In this document: piece by piece, positions 62,691 through 64,000 of the stretch
Layout: each line of letters begins with the position of its first letter
How positions within the stretch are numbered: position 1 is the stretch's first letter
Source of the DNA: Nocardioides sp. S-1144
GTDB lineage: Bacteria > Actinomycetota > Actinomycetes > Propionibacteriales > Nocardioidaceae
Direction: 5' to 3'
NCBI RefSeq assembly: GCF_005954645.2
Contig: NZ_CP040695.2
Coordinates: forward strand, 1,860,001 to 1,924,000
Length of the DNA: 64,000 nt
Position numbers and translations under genes: made by a program
Notes under the pieces: model-generated
Told to the model about the DNA's origin: nothing
What the model saw: the letters and a program-made list of their open reading frames with translations, nothing else
The model's database searches: none

Positions 62691-63968
62691 TCAGCGCACC
62701 CGCAGGTCCACCCACACCGCGCGGTGGTCCGACGACGGGAACGGGTACTCGCCGGTGAGCCGCGACAGCGGGTCCGACGGCGTCGGCCAGAAGACGCCGG
62801 CGCCACGGACCCGCAGGTCGCGCGAGGGCAGCACGTAGTCGGCGCGCAGGTTGCCCGGGGCGGGGGAGTCGCTGAAGTCAGCGGTGTCGAGCGCCGGGTC
62901 GCCGCGGTGGGTCGTGTTGGCCCCGCCCTGCCGGGCGGCCGCCTCGGGGCCGCCGGCCGAGGTCGGCAGCGGGTCGCGGACGGCGCGGTGGTCGAGCAGC
63001 TGGTCGATGGCGGCCGCGACGGAGTCACCGTCGAGCGGGTCGGCGTTCTGGTCGCCGGCGATCACGAACGACGCGCCGCGGGCCAGGCCGCCGCGACGCC
63101 CGCGGTCGTCGTAGACGTAGCGGGCGCCCGAGACGTAGTCGGCCCAGAACCGGATCTCGTCGTGGTTGCGCCGGCCGTTGCGGTCCTCGGGGCCGTCGAA
63201 GGTCGGCGGCGTCGGGTGCGAGGTCAGGAAGTGCGCCGTGTCGCCACCGATCCTGATCGGCACGTCCCAGTGCGACTTGCTCGACAGCCGCAGGACGGCC
63301 TGCTCCTCGGGGGAGTAGAAGTCGGTCGGGATCAGGTTGCCGGGCATGTCCTGCCAGCGGAACTCCTGGAAGGTCCGCACCCGGCGCTGGTCGATCGGGT
63401 ACCTGCTGAGCACGACCATGCCGTACTGGCCCTCGAAGTCGCCGAAGCCGAACGCGTCGTTGCCGCCGCCGACGGTGCCGTTGCCGTCGAGGTCGAAGCC
63501 GCTCGGCACCCCGGTGTTGGACGGCGCGAGGTAGGAGTAGCGGTAGTGGATCGGGCGGGCGCCCTGCTGGCCGACCTCCAGGTAGTTGCGGCGGAACAGG
63601 TCGACCGCCGAGCCGTCGGCGACGTGGTCGAACTCGTTGAGCAGCAGCACGTCGGGGCGGGTGCGCTGCACGACCTCGGCCACCGTCGCCGCCTGGACGT
63701 CGTCGCGGGTCGACAGGTCGCGCACGAGCTCGCCCGCGGTGGCGCGGTTGAGGGAGGCGTTGAACGTCTGGAACCGCACGGTCCTCCCCGCGTGCCCGTG
63801 CGGGCCGCCGCCGTGGTGCCCGCCGGGCCCGCCGTGGTGCCCGCCGTGGTGCCCGCCGTGGTGCCCGGGACCGGCGGTGGCCGGCGGGGTGGCGGTGGCC
63901 ACGAGGCCGGAGGTGAGGAGGAGCAGGGAGGGCAGGGCGATCAGTCGCGCCCGAGAAAGCGTCGTCAT
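62691..63968 (-). CDS. Secreted endonuclease/exonuclease/phosphatase-family hydrolase
   Basis: A 425-residue exported protein. A signal peptide (TLSRARLIALPSLLLLTSG, cleavage near ATAGPG) is followed by a His/Gly repeat tract of about 25 residues (HHGG units). The EEP fold then runs from RFQTFNASLNRATAGE to the end. Catalytic residues: Asn in TFNASL, Glu in LLLNEFDHV, Asp-x-Asn in IAGDQNADP and the final SSDHRAVWV. Likely substrates are extracellular nucleic acids or phosphoesters. The His-rich tract could bind metal. A GTG at 63977 is also in frame; I use ATG 63968. Only 32 bases follow to the window edge. Confidence 0.88.
   Translation of the reverse strand: MTTLSRARLIALPSLLLLTSGLVATATPPATAGPGHHGGHHGGHHGGPGGHHGGGPHGHAGRTVRFQTFNASLNRATAGELVRDLSTRDDVQAATVAEVVQRTRPDVLLLNEFDHVADGSAVDLFRRNYLEVGQQGARPIHYRYSYLAPSNTGVPSGFDLDGNGTVGGGNDAFGFGDFEGQYGMVVLSRYPIDQRRVRTFQEFRWQDMPGNLIPTDFYSPEEQAVLRLSSKSHWDVPIRIGGDTAHFLTSHPTPPTFDGPEDRNGRRNHDEIRFWADYVSGARYVYDDRGRRGGLARGASFVIAGDQNADPLDGDSVAAAIDQLLDHRAVRDPLPTSAGGPEAAARQGGANTTHRGDPALDTADFSDSPAPGNLRADYVLPSRDLRVRGAGVFWPTPSDPLSRLTGEYPFPSSDHRAVWVDLRVR
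63811..63867 (-). repeat. 12-base tandem repeat coding the His/Gly tract
   Basis: CCGTGGTGCCCG occurs at 63811 and in three tandem copies at 63832, 63844 and 63856 (plus strand), encoding HHGG-type units in the EEP protein. Such repeats can vary in length by slippage. Confidence 0.7.
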
Positions 63969-64000
63969 GCCGGTCACCCTGCCACGGCGGCAGCCGCCGA

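Overview
The window is high-GC bacterial DNA from an actinobacterium. Gene order, NucS (mismatch repair without MutS/MutL), a Kgd-type 2-oxoglutarate enzyme, MeaA/Ccr and many apparently leaderless genes all point there. Protein style suggests Nocardioides or a close relative; the genus is an inference. Almost every base is coding, and no intergenic gap exceeds 300 bases. The region is chromosomal housekeeping DNA. I saw no integrase, transposase, phage gene or CRISPR array.

Layout. 1-8.4 kb: start of a ParC-type topoisomerase A subunit, a GNAT/acyl-CoA-synthetase fusion, a LysE exporter, a DUF5998 protein with an alkaline-phosphatase-superfamily phosphodiesterase, a secreted SGNH esterase, thymidine kinase and a 58-aa DUF6104 protein. 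8.5-14 kb: the large Kgd, then a lipoprotein and an LCP protein. 14-20.6 kb: tRNA-Arg(CCG), argS, lysA, hom, thrC and thrB, so the aspartate-family amino acid genes form one tight run. 20.6-27.6 kb: rho with a coupled receiver-only response regulator, rpmE, prfA, prmC, a Sua5/YrdC protein and a WecA-type transferase. 27.6-35.9 kb: two small membrane proteins and the complete atpBEFHAGDC operon, then a DUF2550 protein. 36-42 kb: MFS transporter, TIGR02206 membrane protein, SWIM/SNF2 helicase, PduO-type cobalamin adenosyltransferase and a STAS protein. 42-48 kb: MeaA (ethylmalonyl-CoA mutase), a small Cys-rich protein plus ferritin behind a probable iron box, a D-amino-acid-oxidase-like enzyme, two lipoproteins, a DUF952 fusion and NucS. 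48-64 kb: an AGCS symporter whose 5' end carries an in-frame amber codon, acetyltransferases, a tandem 3-hydroxyacyl-CoA dehydrogenase, a GH114-like protein, a CGNR regulator divergent from an EamA transporter, an AI-2E exporter, a Scy/FilP-like coiled-coil protein, then ccr, epi, thiolase and meaB, and a secreted EEP hydrolase.

How the genes work together. Thiolase, hydroxyacyl-CoA dehydrogenase, Ccr, epimerase, MeaA, MeaB and the B12 adenosyltransferase cover much of the ethylmalonyl-CoA route, although the genes are dispersed over about 20 kb. The atp operon and Kgd carry central energy metabolism. Rho, PrfA, PrmC, L31, ArgS and the Sua5 protein serve transcription termination and translation.

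Most notable signals: Arg replaces both P-loop lysines of Rho and Gly replaces a bicyclomycin-contact Ser; an iron box precedes the Cys-rich protein/ferritin pair; a near-perfect SigR-type promoter precedes rpmE; a CRP-like site precedes the atp operon; a GTTACC element recurs at four ethylmalonyl-CoA-pathway promoters; a perfect palindrome recurs after stop codons; and an amber codon interrupts the symporter.
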